Below are positions 32,489 through 41,734 of a stretch of DNA of 64,000 nt, one piece after another. Position numbers and translations under genes: made by a program. Under the pieces are notes generated by a model. That model was not told the DNA's origin, did no database searches, and saw only the letters and a list, made by a program, of their open reading frames with translations. This DNA comes from JAICLK01 sp963742655 (GTDB lineage: Bacteria; Patescibacteriota; Saccharimonadia; Saccharimonadales; UBA4665), in contig CAVUMM010000006.1 in assembly GCA_963742655.1 (NCBI GenBank), forward strand, positions 248,001 to 312,000, written 5' to 3'. Numbering within the stretch: the stretch's first letter is position 1; the number at the start of each line of letters is the position of its first letter.

Positions 32489-34360
32489 ATGCAAGAGCTG
32501 CTCGTGACAACAAGTTGGGACGATGGCCATAAGCTCGATGAGCGGTTGGCCGCGTTGTTAAAAAAGTACGGCATCAAAGCCACCTTTTATATTTCACCGC
32601 GCGATCACGAATTCCCCCGTTCCGAATTATTGAGCGACGCAGCGATTAAAAAAATCAGCCGATCGTTTGAAATAGGCGCCCATACTATGACGCATCCTCG
32701 CTTACGTTACGTTTCGGACAAAGTCGCACGCAAAGAGATCATCGATTCTAAATTGTACCTCGAAAAATTAACAGGCAAACCCGTTACATCATTTTGTTAC
32801 CCTGGCGGCAGCTACCAGAAACGGCATGTAGCGATGGTGCGCGAAGCTGGCTTTGCGTACGCCAGGACCGTTTGGCGCCACGAATACGGTTTTGGCGGTG
32901 CTCCTTTTACAGCCAAAACTACCATCAATACGTACAACCACTATCAGGATTTATGGAAAATTGCGCGTTTCGTGAAGTTCAATCCACTCAAGACGCTGCA
33001 CTACTTTAAGTGGGACAATCTCGCAAAGGCACAATTTGATCGAATGCTTAAAAGCGGCGGTGTCTTTCATTTGTGGGGACATTCATGGGAAGTCGACCAA
33101 CATGGTGAATGGGAAAAACTGGAAGCTGTGCTTAGCCATATTTCAAACAACAAATCGGTCCGTTATGTAACGAACGGCGAACTGATGAGCCTGAAACCCA
33201 AGCGTTTATTGCTGGCCGCGCCATATTTCCCGCCGCATCTTGGCGGTGCGGAGTTTTACTGTTACAGTGTCGCCCGTTCGCTGAAGCGGCAGTACGGTTG
33301 GGATGTCAGCGTGGCGACATCGGGAACTCCCGGTTTCATGGGCAGCAAGCTTGCATCGTATAAGGGTGTAAAAATCCACAAGCTGCCATATTGGCTCAAA
33401 GTTTCCAATACGCCCATCAATCCGATGTGGTATTTTACGATCAAGCGGATTTGCAAAAAAGAGAACATCAATATTGTAAACGCCCACGCTCCGGTACCAT
33501 TTTTAGCGGATGTTACTGTTCGCGCAATCAAAAAGTTGCCGGTTGTCGTCACCTATCATCATCACATGTCGACAGCAGATAAGGGTCGTCCGATTGTCGA
33601 CCAGGCAGTGCGTTTTTATGAAGAGAAGTTATTGCCCCGTACGCTTCGGCTTGCCGGGAAAGTCATCTGTAATTCCGACCTTATGCGCGATGAATTTTTA
33701 GCGGCTTTTCGGGATAAATCGGTAACAATTACGCCGGGAGTAGATACGAATTTCTTTACTCCGCCGGCAAAAAGAACGACTGCCGACAGTTTGCTTTTTG
33801 TTGGGAGCTTGGAGGCATCAAACAGCTACAAAGGGCTTCAATTTTTGCTTGATGCGTTCGTGGGGGTTATTGAAAAACATCCGAAGGCAACGCTCACAGT
33901 AATTGGCGAAGGTGATGGAGAAAAGGGCTATAAAACCCAAGCACGCAAACTCGGTATCGCCAATAGCGTACAATTCGTGGGCGGTAAGTATGGTAAGGAC
34001 CTGGTCCGGCACTTTCAAGATTCGCGCGTCTTCGTTCTGCCTTCGTTGAGTGAAAGTTTCGGCATGGTGGCCGTTGAAGCGATGGCTTGCGGTTTGCCGG
34101 TGGTAGGCACGAAAGTCGGCGGTATTCCGCAAGTCGTGCAAGACAATCGTACAGGCTTTCTGGTTCCTGCGGCAAATAGCTCTGCCCTGGCGGATAAAAT
34201 CAATTACCTGCTTGATAATCCTGAAATTGCATTACAATTCGGTAAAAACGCCCGCAAACGGGTTGAAGAACGTTTTTCATGGGATACTCGTGCCGAGCAA
34301 ACCAACGATTTATTGACTGGCTGCATACATTCAGGAATTGGAGCAAGTGACAATGCCTAA
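32489..34360 (+). CDS. fusion of polysaccharide deacetylase and GT4 glycosyltransferase
   Basis: A 623-residue protein of two enzymes. Residues 1-225 form a NodB-type carbohydrate deacetylase: TSWDDGHKLD (Asp-Asp), GAHTMTHP (metal-binding HxxxH), FCYPGGSY and the late HLWGHSWE motif. Residues 230-615 are a GT-B glycosyltransferase, starting KRLLLAAPYFPPHLGGAEFY and carrying ESFGMVAVEAMACGLPVVGTKVGG (E-x7-E) near 525-535. No signal peptide is present, so both domains act in the cytosol. The protein may de-N-acetylate a lipid-linked sugar and extend it (inference). Its stop overlaps the next gene by 8 bp. Confidence 0.88.
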   Translation: MQELLVTTSWDDGHKLDERLAALLKKYGIKATFYISPRDHEFPRSELLSDAAIKKISRSFEIGAHTMTHPRLRYVSDKVARKEIIDSKLYLEKLTGKPVTSFCYPGGSYQKRHVAMVREAGFAYARTVWRHEYGFGGAPFTAKTTINTYNHYQDLWKIARFVKFNPLKTLHYFKWDNLAKAQFDRMLKSGGVFHLWGHSWEVDQHGEWEKLEAVLSHISNNKSVRYVTNGELMSLKPKRLLLAAPYFPPHLGGAEFYCYSVARSLKRQYGWDVSVATSGTPGFMGSKLASYKGVKIHKLPYWLKVSNTPINPMWYFTIKRICKKENINIVNAHAPVPFLADVTVRAIKKLPVVVTYHHHMSTADKGRPIVDQAVRFYEEKLLPRTLRLAGKVICNSDLMRDEFLAAFRDKSVTITPGVDTNFFTPPAKRTTADSLLFVGSLEASNSYKGLQFLLDAFVGVIEKHPKATLTVIGEGDGEKGYKTQARKLGIANSVQFVGGKYGKDLVRHFQDSRVFVLPSLSESFGMVAVEAMACGLPVVGTKVGGIPQVVQDNRTGFLVPAANSSALADKINYLLDNPEIALQFGKNARKRVEERFSWDTRAEQTNDLLTGCIHSGIGASDNA

Positions 34361-35474
34361 GGCAAAACCGCTCATCGTGCATGTCATGGGTTACTATCCG
34401 CCGCACCTTGGCGGCGCGGAAATTGTCACGCAAATGTTGGCCGAGCATTTGGCGCAGCGCAATTTTGACGTATTGGTGCTGACATCAACAATCGGGCATA
34501 CAAAAAATGCAATTGATTCAAGTATGCCGCACTTGAGTGTTAAACGACTCAAAGCCATAGAGTTCGCTCATACGCCATTTATGCCTGGGCTCGTGATGCA
34601 ACTTACGCGGCTGCCGCGTAATTCGATTATCCATCTGCATCTCGCGCAAGCTTATTATCCCGAGCTCGTTATGATTGTCGCCAAGCTGCGCGGGCTTGAG
34701 TACGTGCTGCACTTCCATCTCGATCTGCAGCCGTCAGGCCCACTGGGCAAGTTATTTCTGGTATATAAAAAACTGGTATTGCCAACAGTCATCCGGCAGG
34801 CTCGTAAAGTCATCGTATTTTCCGATGTACAACAGGCGTTCATACATAAGCGCTATGGCGTTGCACGGTCAAATATCGCCATTATTCCAAATGGTGTCGG
34901 CGAAGACTATTTTTTCAAACCGCGTATTGAAAAAAAGAAAAAGTCGTACTCGCTGCTATACGTTGGCCGCTTGTCAGCCCAAAAGCGCGTTCATATTCTA
35001 GTTGAAGCCATGGCTCTTATCAATTCGAAAGCAACGCTGACTATTATCGGCGATGGCGAAGACCGCGAAGATCTCGAGAAACTCGCCAATGAGCGGCAAC
35101 TCACTAATATATCGTTTCTGGGCTATAAAAAACCAGATGAAATCCGTAAATTTCATCGTACAGCTGACGCGTTTGTTCTTTCTTCGGAACGCGAAGGTAT
35201 GCCGTTGGCCGTGCTCGAAGCAATGGCAGCCGGGTTGCCGTTAATAGCGAGCGACGTGCCGGGCCTAGCAGAGCTGCTCAATGGTATCGGGTTGCTGGTT
35301 GGTAACCCATCGGGACCGACATTCGCCAAAGCGCTTGACAGTGTGCTTGCTAATCCGTCAAAGCTCGCCAAGTTATCGAATAATAGCTTTAAAGCGGCTC
35401 AAGCGTATTCCTGGACAAAAGTTACGGATGCCGTTGAGAATTTGTACAAAAAAGTCGAGGCGAAGCGAAGATGA
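34353..35474 (+). CDS. family 4 glycosyltransferase (GT-B)
   Basis: A 373-residue enzyme. The ATG at 34353 is chosen because a GGAG site lies 9 nt upstream; TTG 34338 and GTG 34347 are weaker. It opens with IVHVMGYYPPHLGGAEIVTQML, similar to the GT half of the preceding fusion, and has EGMPLAVLEAMAAGLPLIASDVPG with the E-x7-E pair. A central LLYVGRLSAQKRVHILVEAM is the usual donor-domain start. It likely adds another sugar in the same pathway. The stop overlaps the next start (ATGA). Confidence 0.9.
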   Translation: MPKAKPLIVHVMGYYPPHLGGAEIVTQMLAEHLAQRNFDVLVLTSTIGHTKNAIDSSMPHLSVKRLKAIEFAHTPFMPGLVMQLTRLPRNSIIHLHLAQAYYPELVMIVAKLRGLEYVLHFHLDLQPSGPLGKLFLVYKKLVLPTVIRQARKVIVFSDVQQAFIHKRYGVARSNIAIIPNGVGEDYFFKPRIEKKKKSYSLLYVGRLSAQKRVHILVEAMALINSKATLTIIGDGEDREDLEKLANERQLTNISFLGYKKPDEIRKFHRTADAFVLSSEREGMPLAVLEAMAAGLPLIASDVPGLAELLNGIGLLVGNPSGPTFAKALDSVLANPSKLAKLSNNSFKAAQAYSWTKVTDAVENLYKKVEAKRR

Positions 35475-37816
35475 AATTAACCCGTTCAGGATTATTCGTA
35501 GGCCTTGCCTATATCTGGATTATATTTTTGGCCTTCGCTTGGCTGCATGATAACGCGTTCGGGCTGCTGAATATCATAGGCTTCCCCATGCTTATAATTA
35601 CGCCGGGACTATTGACAGTGTTGGGGCTGGGAAGAGGCAAACGAGGTCTACCTTTCTGGCATCGGTTCGGTCAAATTATTGGTTGGAGCGTGCTTGAAAT
35701 CATATTAATTGTGCTGATCAGCAATACCATATTGCCCCACCTGCATGTTGGAAGACCGCTTGACCGCCGTCCACTATTATTTGAGCTGACTTTACTCGTT
35801 TTACTGGTTGGGGCCTGGAGTTGGTATAGGCTGCAAGGCTTTTCATATAGATTTTCGTTTAAATCTATTTGCAAAACATATTTGGATGTCGTGTTCACGC
35901 TAACACCTTTAGCTTTTATCGCATTGAGTGTCATGGGCGCGGTCAGTCTTAATAATGGCGGTACTAACGTATTAACCATGATTATGCTCATCATGATGGG
36001 CGGCTATGCATGTATACTGTTCGGTTTTCGCAAACGTCTGAACGACAACACTTTCGCCTGGGCTATTTATATGATGGCTTTGTCGTTACTATTGATGACA
36101 TCGCTCAGGGGATGGTATACGACGGGCCATGATATTGAGCGCGAGTTCAGGGTATTTCAACTTGCGAAAGAGAATGGGATTTGGAATATAGCCGTGTTTC
36201 GCGACCCTTTCAATGCGTGCCTGAGCATTACTATTCTTCCGACTATTTTTGCGAACATGCTAAGCGTTCCCGATCCGTTTGTATATAAAGTATTTTTTCA
36301 GATAATTTTTGCGACCACTCCGGTATTGATATTCCTTTTCATGCGGCGTTACTTATCACGCGGCTTGGCATTTTTGGCCGTAATTTATTTCATAGCCTTC
36401 CCCACTTATATAACGGACATGCCGATGCTGAACCGACAGGAAATCGCCTTCTTATTCCTGGCTTTGATGCTGCTCATAATATTTGATGTGCGAATTACGC
36501 TTAAGTGCCGTCGATGGCTTTTTTTGGTATTCGGCATAGGTATGGTGCTGGCGCATTATTCTACGACTTATTCGACGGTATTCATTCTTGTGATGATGGT
36601 GGCGATGCGACCGATTTTCAATTGGCTAGCTGTCCGTATCGGACGATGGAAATTCCTCAGGCAAACAAGCATCGCGCTACCAAAAGCCGGCAAAAAACGT
36701 CTGGCGCCCAATATCACGTTCTTTATGGTTGCCGCATTGGCCGTCGCGGGCTTTTTGTGGAATTCAGTGCTGACTGACACATCGACAGCCACTAGCGTGA
36801 TCAGTACGACGATCAGCAATATCACCAGCGGGTTAAAAGAAGACTCGCATTCCAACGACGTTACCTATAGTTTATTATCGGGTTCCGAAATAACGCCTCG
36901 GCAGCAGCTCCATTTGTACCAACAGACCACCGTCGCGAAGCAGCGTGATGCGGCGCCGGCTGACACCTATTTTTCGAACGCGACAGTTTATAATTATCCC
37001 CTTGCAATCGTACCGGAGTCGGTCGTACCGCTTTCCGTGTTGGGTAAGAAGCTTTCAAGCGCGCATATTGATGTCGGTAATCTAAACTATACACTGAAAC
37101 AGACGTCCGCAAAGCTCCTGCAAATTTTTGTGGCCATCGGCTTTGTATATGTGCTTTTCCGCAAGAAATTCAACAAATCAATCGAACCGGAATTTTTATT
37201 GTTAGGAATTGGCTGTCTGGTATTTTTGGCGATGCAAGTCGTGCTGCCATACTTGTCGATCGCGTATGGGATTTTGCGGGCGTTCCAGCAATCGCTTATG
37301 TTAATCGGATTGTTCCTGGTTGTCGGCACATGTGCGCTGACTGTTTATTTCAGAAATAGTTTCCTCAAAAGCTGGGTTCCGGCAGCTTTAGCCTTGTTAT
37401 TCTTTTTTTCTTCCACCGGAGTAATTTCGCAGCTTCTTGGCGGCTATCAACCGCAGTTGCATCTTAATAACAGCGGGCAGTATTACGATACATTCTATCT
37501 TCACAAGCAAGAAGTAGAGGCGAGCTTCTGGCTGCAGAACGCGCTTAAACAGCCTGGCGCACAAGCCGATGTGCAAACCGACCTGTTTACGGCTACCAGA
37601 TTGAATTCACTTACGGGGATCAATGCCAGTGAGAGTATTACGCCCGGTCTTGTGGAGCGTAATTCATATGTCATGCTCGGATATACTGATGTAACCAAAG
37701 ATCAAGTAACGGTTTCTTTCACCGGCAACCTGATCGCGTATAAATACCCGATGCAATTCCTGAATCAATCGAAGAATTTAATTTATGATAACGGAGGGGC
37801 AAAGATTTATCGATGA
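35471..37816 (+). CDS. DUF2206-like large membrane protein (GT-C-type)
   Basis: A 781-residue protein with about 14-16 membrane helices in two blocks (about 5-430 and 555-660) and a hydrophilic exported part in between and at the C-terminus. Its centre has TTGHDIEREFRVFQLAKENGIW and FRDPFNACLSITILPTIF, features of DUF2206 and related GT-C-like proteins in polysaccharide loci of archaea and CPR bacteria. The acidic DIERE motif could be the catalytic loop. It may polymerise or transfer lipid-linked glycans on the outer face of the membrane (inference). It overlaps both neighbours by 4 bp. Confidence 0.65.
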   Translation: MKLTRSGLFVGLAYIWIIFLAFAWLHDNAFGLLNIIGFPMLIITPGLLTVLGLGRGKRGLPFWHRFGQIIGWSVLEIILIVLISNTILPHLHVGRPLDRRPLLFELTLLVLLVGAWSWYRLQGFSYRFSFKSICKTYLDVVFTLTPLAFIALSVMGAVSLNNGGTNVLTMIMLIMMGGYACILFGFRKRLNDNTFAWAIYMMALSLLLMTSLRGWYTTGHDIEREFRVFQLAKENGIWNIAVFRDPFNACLSITILPTIFANMLSVPDPFVYKVFFQIIFATTPVLIFLFMRRYLSRGLAFLAVIYFIAFPTYITDMPMLNRQEIAFLFLALMLLIIFDVRITLKCRRWLFLVFGIGMVLAHYSTTYSTVFILVMMVAMRPIFNWLAVRIGRWKFLRQTSIALPKAGKKRLAPNITFFMVAALAVAGFLWNSVLTDTSTATSVISTTISNITSGLKEDSHSNDVTYSLLSGSEITPRQQLHLYQQTTVAKQRDAAPADTYFSNATVYNYPLAIVPESVVPLSVLGKKLSSAHIDVGNLNYTLKQTSAKLLQIFVAIGFVYVLFRKKFNKSIEPEFLLLGIGCLVFLAMQVVLPYLSIAYGILRAFQQSLMLIGLFLVVGTCALTVYFRNSFLKSWVPAALALLFFFSSTGVISQLLGGYQPQLHLNNSGQYYDTFYLHKQEVEASFWLQNALKQPGAQADVQTDLFTATRLNSLTGINASESITPGLVERNSYVMLGYTDVTKDQVTVSFTGNLIAYKYPMQFLNQSKNLIYDNGGAKIYR

Positions 37817-39090
37817 ACATTCTGCTCAGTCATGCATATTCTACATACAATAACGGTGACGCGGCGATCGTGTCGGCTCAGATCGCCGAGCTTAAGCGGA
37901 CTTTTAAAACTCCGCATTTGGACATTTTAACGATTGATGCCATTCGCCCCGGAACGAAGCTCGACGGCGTGACGATGCACAATGCGCTCATGTTTGGAGC
38001 GGTCACGCCGGGGCACAATAACAGAATCAGAAAACTGCTATTTGCGGCAGGTATGATGAGCTATACCTTATTGTGGGCGATCATTTTTCGCAATACCAGT
38101 CGCCGCTTATTTCTACCGAAAAAATGGCACGAACCGATGGAATTATTGGTGAATGCAGACATGCAGGTTTGCGTCGGCGGAGGCTATTTACGTGCCCGCG
38201 ATGACCACATAAGCACCATATTGCTGATGCTCTTGTTCCATCAGATTTGGCTGGCTAAGATATTGTGCAAACCGGTATATTTGTATGCACAGTCGTTCGG
38301 GCCGTATCCGAAGACAATGCAAAAACGGCTAGCCAAGTTCAGCCTTAACAAAGTCGATCTTATACTGGTGCGTGAAGCCAAATCTTATGCATTACTTCAG
38401 GGTATGGGCCTTGATAAAACACGTATCGTCCAAGTACCGGATAGCGCATTCATGTTTGATTCGCCTGCGCGTTCAGACCTGCGCAAGCAACTATTTGGAG
38501 CAACAAAATCAAACGGAAAAGTCGTTGGCGTAACCGTTCGCGCCTGGCTGGACGATAAGGCGCAGTCCACGTACGAAAAAGAAATGGCGGCTTTTGTCGA
38601 CTATCTTCAGTCCAAGGGGCTAAAAGTGGCAATTATTCCGCAGGTAACGTCAACATTGCAAAATGATGACGATAGGGTTGTCGGAAATAGGATCAGTCAG
38701 CTGTTGCGACGAAATAATAATGTATTGGTGCTTGACAGGCGATATAGCCATTACGAAATCAAGTCCGTATTTGCAGAACTTGATTACCTGGTTGGCACCC
38801 GGTTTCATTCTGTCATTTTTGCGCTTTCGTCGCAGGTGCCGGCGATCGCGATTGAATACGAACACAAAACAAGCGGTATTATGCGCGATCTGAAACTTGA
38901 TGCTTGGGTGTTGCCCATCGAAGCCGTTACGGCAGACAAACTCATATCACTATTTGATAAGCTTGAAATTGAACGCGATACGTACGTCGAACATTTGCGA
39001 AAAGTCGTGCCGGAATATGCCGCCAGGGCACGTGAAACGGGTATTATGATCAAACAGGCGTACTTCCGGTCGCAGGACGTCGGCGCATAG
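37813..39090 (+). CDS. polysaccharide pyruvyl transferase family protein
   Basis: A 425-residue protein matching PS_pyruv_trans (WcaK/CsaB group). It starts ILLSHAYSTYNNGDAAIVSAQIAEL, has DMQVCVGGGYLRARDD at about 116-131 and ARSFGP-like YAQSFGPYPKTMQKRL, and ends with LDYLVGTRFHSVIFALSSQVPAIAIEYEHKTSGIM, a strong family signature with the RxH motif. These enzymes attach pyruvate ketals, giving glycans negative charge. It is the last gene of the operon and overlaps the convergent flippase gene by 41 bp. Confidence 0.9.
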   Translation: MNILLSHAYSTYNNGDAAIVSAQIAELKRTFKTPHLDILTIDAIRPGTKLDGVTMHNALMFGAVTPGHNNRIRKLLFAAGMMSYTLLWAIIFRNTSRRLFLPKKWHEPMELLVNADMQVCVGGGYLRARDDHISTILLMLLFHQIWLAKILCKPVYLYAQSFGPYPKTMQKRLAKFSLNKVDLILVREAKSYALLQGMGLDKTRIVQVPDSAFMFDSPARSDLRKQLFGATKSNGKVVGVTVRAWLDDKAQSTYEKEMAAFVDYLQSKGLKVAIIPQVTSTLQNDDDRVVGNRISQLLRRNNNVLVLDRRYSHYEIKSVFAELDYLVGTRFHSVIFALSSQVPAIAIEYEHKTSGIMRDLKLDAWVLPIEAVTADKLISLFDKLEIERDTYVEHLRKVVPEYAARARETGIMIKQAYFRSQDVGA

Positions 39091-40357
39091 CCAGCGCCAG
39101 ATATGTAACGATCGCAGTAATAAACTGGCCCACAAACCACGCCCCAGCAACCCATACTAACCCGCGAGACGCCCATAAGGCAGTCAGGCCGCACACGACT
39201 AACGCGTAAAGTGCATTTACTGATATGAGCGCGCCGGTTTGCTTAGTGATACGCATGATGATACTGCCTATGGCTGACGCTGCCAGAAATGGCGCAGAAG
39301 CAGCTAGCACGATCAGTACTTGCCTGGAGTTCTCGCCGTAAATTTTGCCGAACGCTTCTAATATATATGGGCCGACAAAGACAAAAAGGATTGACGCAGG
39401 TATTATCAACGCTCCCAGAAAAATGGCTGCACGTTTAATGAGTGGCCGCAGCCCGCGCTCCCCGAAAGACCCTTCTGCGAATAATGACTGTGCTACAGCG
39501 TATACGACCGTAAATAGAAGATTCGCCATCATGAATGCCAAATAATAGTACCCGGCCAAAGACGCGCCAAGTTTGTTCAGGATAATGATGGGTATTACAA
39601 TGAACGGGATGGTATCGAGCAGGCTTGCAAGGTAATTTTGGAATGAATAATGTTTGACCTCGCTAAGCACGTTCCGGTTAATTTTGAACCTGGGTTTATA
39701 GCCAAACCATTTCGTAAGCGCTAAAATGCTTACAGCCATAGCCAAACAGGCTGCTAAACCTTGGGCCGCGAAAATGCCGTAAGCTCCAATGCCGACCAGG
39801 ATGATCGGCAGCAGCAGCTGCGTGCCGCTGCCGACAACCCCATCAATCAACAGGTTATATCCCGCGGAACGGTATGCTACGAAAACACTATCAGTTACCA
39901 GGTTCAGGGTCGCGCCGATACAAAATATTGCAAAGCCGATCCCGAGCAGCAGATGCTGATGCAATAATATCAGCCGAGGAGCAAAATGCGGCGCGAATAA
40001 CACGTACAGACTGCCAGCTATCAATGCGCAAGCGGCGACGATCACCAATCCCGTATCAATGTGTTCGTTCTTGCGTTTTGTTTTTGCCAAAAACCGGATA
40101 AATGTACTATCGAATCCGAGCAAACTAAAATATTTTATGAAATTCATCGAAGATATGAGGGTTGATGCAATACCGATCTGGTCAGGGCGATATAAGTGAG
40201 CTACGATTAACCAGAATATAAAACCGAAGGCAGACATTGTACCCGTAGAGAGCATGAGGTACACTGAATTTCGGAACAGCGTTTCACTATACAGGACTTT
40301 AACCGAGTATTTAAGCTTCGTTTTCAAGTTGGTGTTCCGGGGGTGAGATATTTCCAT
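39050..40357 (-). CDS. Wzx-type polysaccharide flippase (MOP superfamily)
   Basis: A 435-residue membrane protein with 12 predicted helices. It follows the polysaccharide biosynthesis (Wzx/MATE-like) pattern, opening with LFRNSVYLMLSTGTMSAFGFIFWLIVAHLYRPDQIGIASTLIS (about 28-70). Such proteins flip lipid-linked oligosaccharides to the outer face. It is on the opposite strand from the glycosyltransferase operon but plainly part of the same locus. Its end overlaps the pyruvyl transferase gene by 41 bp. Confidence 0.9.
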   Translation of the reverse strand: MEISHPRNTNLKTKLKYSVKVLYSETLFRNSVYLMLSTGTMSAFGFIFWLIVAHLYRPDQIGIASTLISSMNFIKYFSLLGFDSTFIRFLAKTKRKNEHIDTGLVIVAACALIAGSLYVLFAPHFAPRLILLHQHLLLGIGFAIFCIGATLNLVTDSVFVAYRSAGYNLLIDGVVGSGTQLLLPIILVGIGAYGIFAAQGLAACLAMAVSILALTKWFGYKPRFKINRNVLSEVKHYSFQNYLASLLDTIPFIVIPIIILNKLGASLAGYYYLAFMMANLLFTVVYAVAQSLFAEGSFGERGLRPLIKRAAIFLGALIIPASILFVFVGPYILEAFGKIYGENSRQVLIVLAASAPFLAASAIGSIIMRITKQTGALISVNALYALVVCGLTALWASRGLVWVAGAWFVGQFITAIVTYLALAMRRRPATGSTPV

Positions 40358-40387
40358 AGATTAGTAAGTATAACGTTAGTTTTGGCT

Positions 40388-41704
40388 ATGCAACAAATTT
40401 ATCGTCTCAATGGTTATAAGGGTCGCAAAGGCAGTGATTTGGGTAAGCAGACCTTGATCAAGCGTTTTATTCGTATGAGCAAAAGGGTGAAACTGTTGGT
40501 TGCTGCTTCAGCTGCTGTCGCGATCGCATTAATCGCGGGTGGAACATATGCCCAAGTTGCATATGCTCCAACGCCTCATGGGCAAACTTATGTACGACAC
40601 CAGCCCGGAGTATATCAAGGCAAGGTACCTCCCAAAAGCATACAGCCAATTTTAGCGCACGTAGCACAACGCAGCTCAGCTAAACCCTTCGGAATGGCTT
40701 TCGGGGACACTCTGCCTGGATTAAGCAGGTCAGAACTTAATACTGATTTAAAGTCGTTGGCGGCTATGGGCGTCGGTTGGATTCGCATAGACGTATCTTG
40801 GGCGGATGTACAGCCGAAAAATAGCACGCAATATGATTGGTCTGATCTGGATCGGGTAATCTCGACAGCAAAATATTATAATATAAAAGTACTTGGAACG
40901 CTTGCCTACACACCGGCATGGGCCGCGCTTCCCTCGTGTGCGGATAAGGCAGGACAAAAATGCGAACCGGCCAGCGACGCTAGATTCGCGGCATTCGCAG
41001 CTGTGTCCGCCAAACGCTATGAGGCTTGGGGCGTTCATTCCTGGGAAATCTGGAATGAACCGAACGTAGAAGGCTTTTGGCAGCCCGCACCAAATGCGGC
41101 AGCGTACACGAAACTATTAAAGGCTAGTTATCAAGCGATTAAAAAAGCTGACCGCGGTGCGCAGGTCATTAGTGGCGGCCTTGCGGCGCTAGATGATTCG
41201 CCTAAAAGTATCGCCCAACTGACGTATGCGTCGCAGCTATACGCCGCCGGGGCAAAGCCATATTTCGATGCGCTTGGTTACCATCCCTACTCTTTTCCGG
41301 CGTTACCGAATTACTATGCGACCTGGAACAGCTGGTCTATGATGGCTAACTTGCCCACTAATATCCGTACCATCATGGCGGCAAATCATGATTCTAACAA
41401 AAAAATATGGATAACAGAATTCGGCGCGCCCACAAACGGCTCCGGTTCTATTGCCACGACTACGAACTACAATTTCACCGTGCACCCCGACCATGTTAAT
41501 GAGGCGCTGCAAGCGCAGATGGTAGCGCAGTCATCAGAAATATACAAAAAGACGCCATGGCTTGGGGCATTTTACTGGTACACCTATCAAGATCTCGGTA
41601 CTTCAAGATCTTCGACAGAAAACTTCTTCGGTTTGCTTCGTCATGACGGAAGTAAAAAGCCGGCCTATTACGCGATGCGAGAGGCGATCGCGACCAATCA
41701 CTAG
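40388..41704 (+). CDS. secreted glycoside hydrolase-like protein (GH39/GH5-type TIM barrel)
   Basis: About 438 residues. A hydrophobic signal or anchor segment (KLLVAASAAVAIALIAGGTYAQVAYA) follows a basic region. ATG 40388 and ATG 40475 are both possible starts, and neither has a ribosome site. The TIM-barrel part has the clan GH-A marks: GVGWIRIDVSWADVQP, IWNEPNVEGFW with the acid/base Glu, and KIWITEFGAPTNG with the nucleophile Glu. The end (FFGLLRHDGSKKPAYYAMREA) is typical of GH39-like enzymes. It may trim or modify the exported polysaccharide. A related gene lies convergently downstream. Confidence 0.8.
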   Translation: MQQIYRLNGYKGRKGSDLGKQTLIKRFIRMSKRVKLLVAASAAVAIALIAGGTYAQVAYAPTPHGQTYVRHQPGVYQGKVPPKSIQPILAHVAQRSSAKPFGMAFGDTLPGLSRSELNTDLKSLAAMGVGWIRIDVSWADVQPKNSTQYDWSDLDRVISTAKYYNIKVLGTLAYTPAWAALPSCADKAGQKCEPASDARFAAFAAVSAKRYEAWGVHSWEIWNEPNVEGFWQPAPNAAAYTKLLKASYQAIKKADRGAQVISGGLAALDDSPKSIAQLTYASQLYAAGAKPYFDALGYHPYSFPALPNYYATWNSWSMMANLPTNIRTIMAANHDSNKKIWITEFGAPTNGSGSIATTTNYNFTVHPDHVNEALQAQMVAQSSEIYKKTPWLGAFYWYTYQDLGTSRSSTENFFGLLRHDGSKKPAYYAMREAIATNH

Positions 41705-41734
41705 AGCAAGCAAAGTGAAGAACGATCCGCGCTG

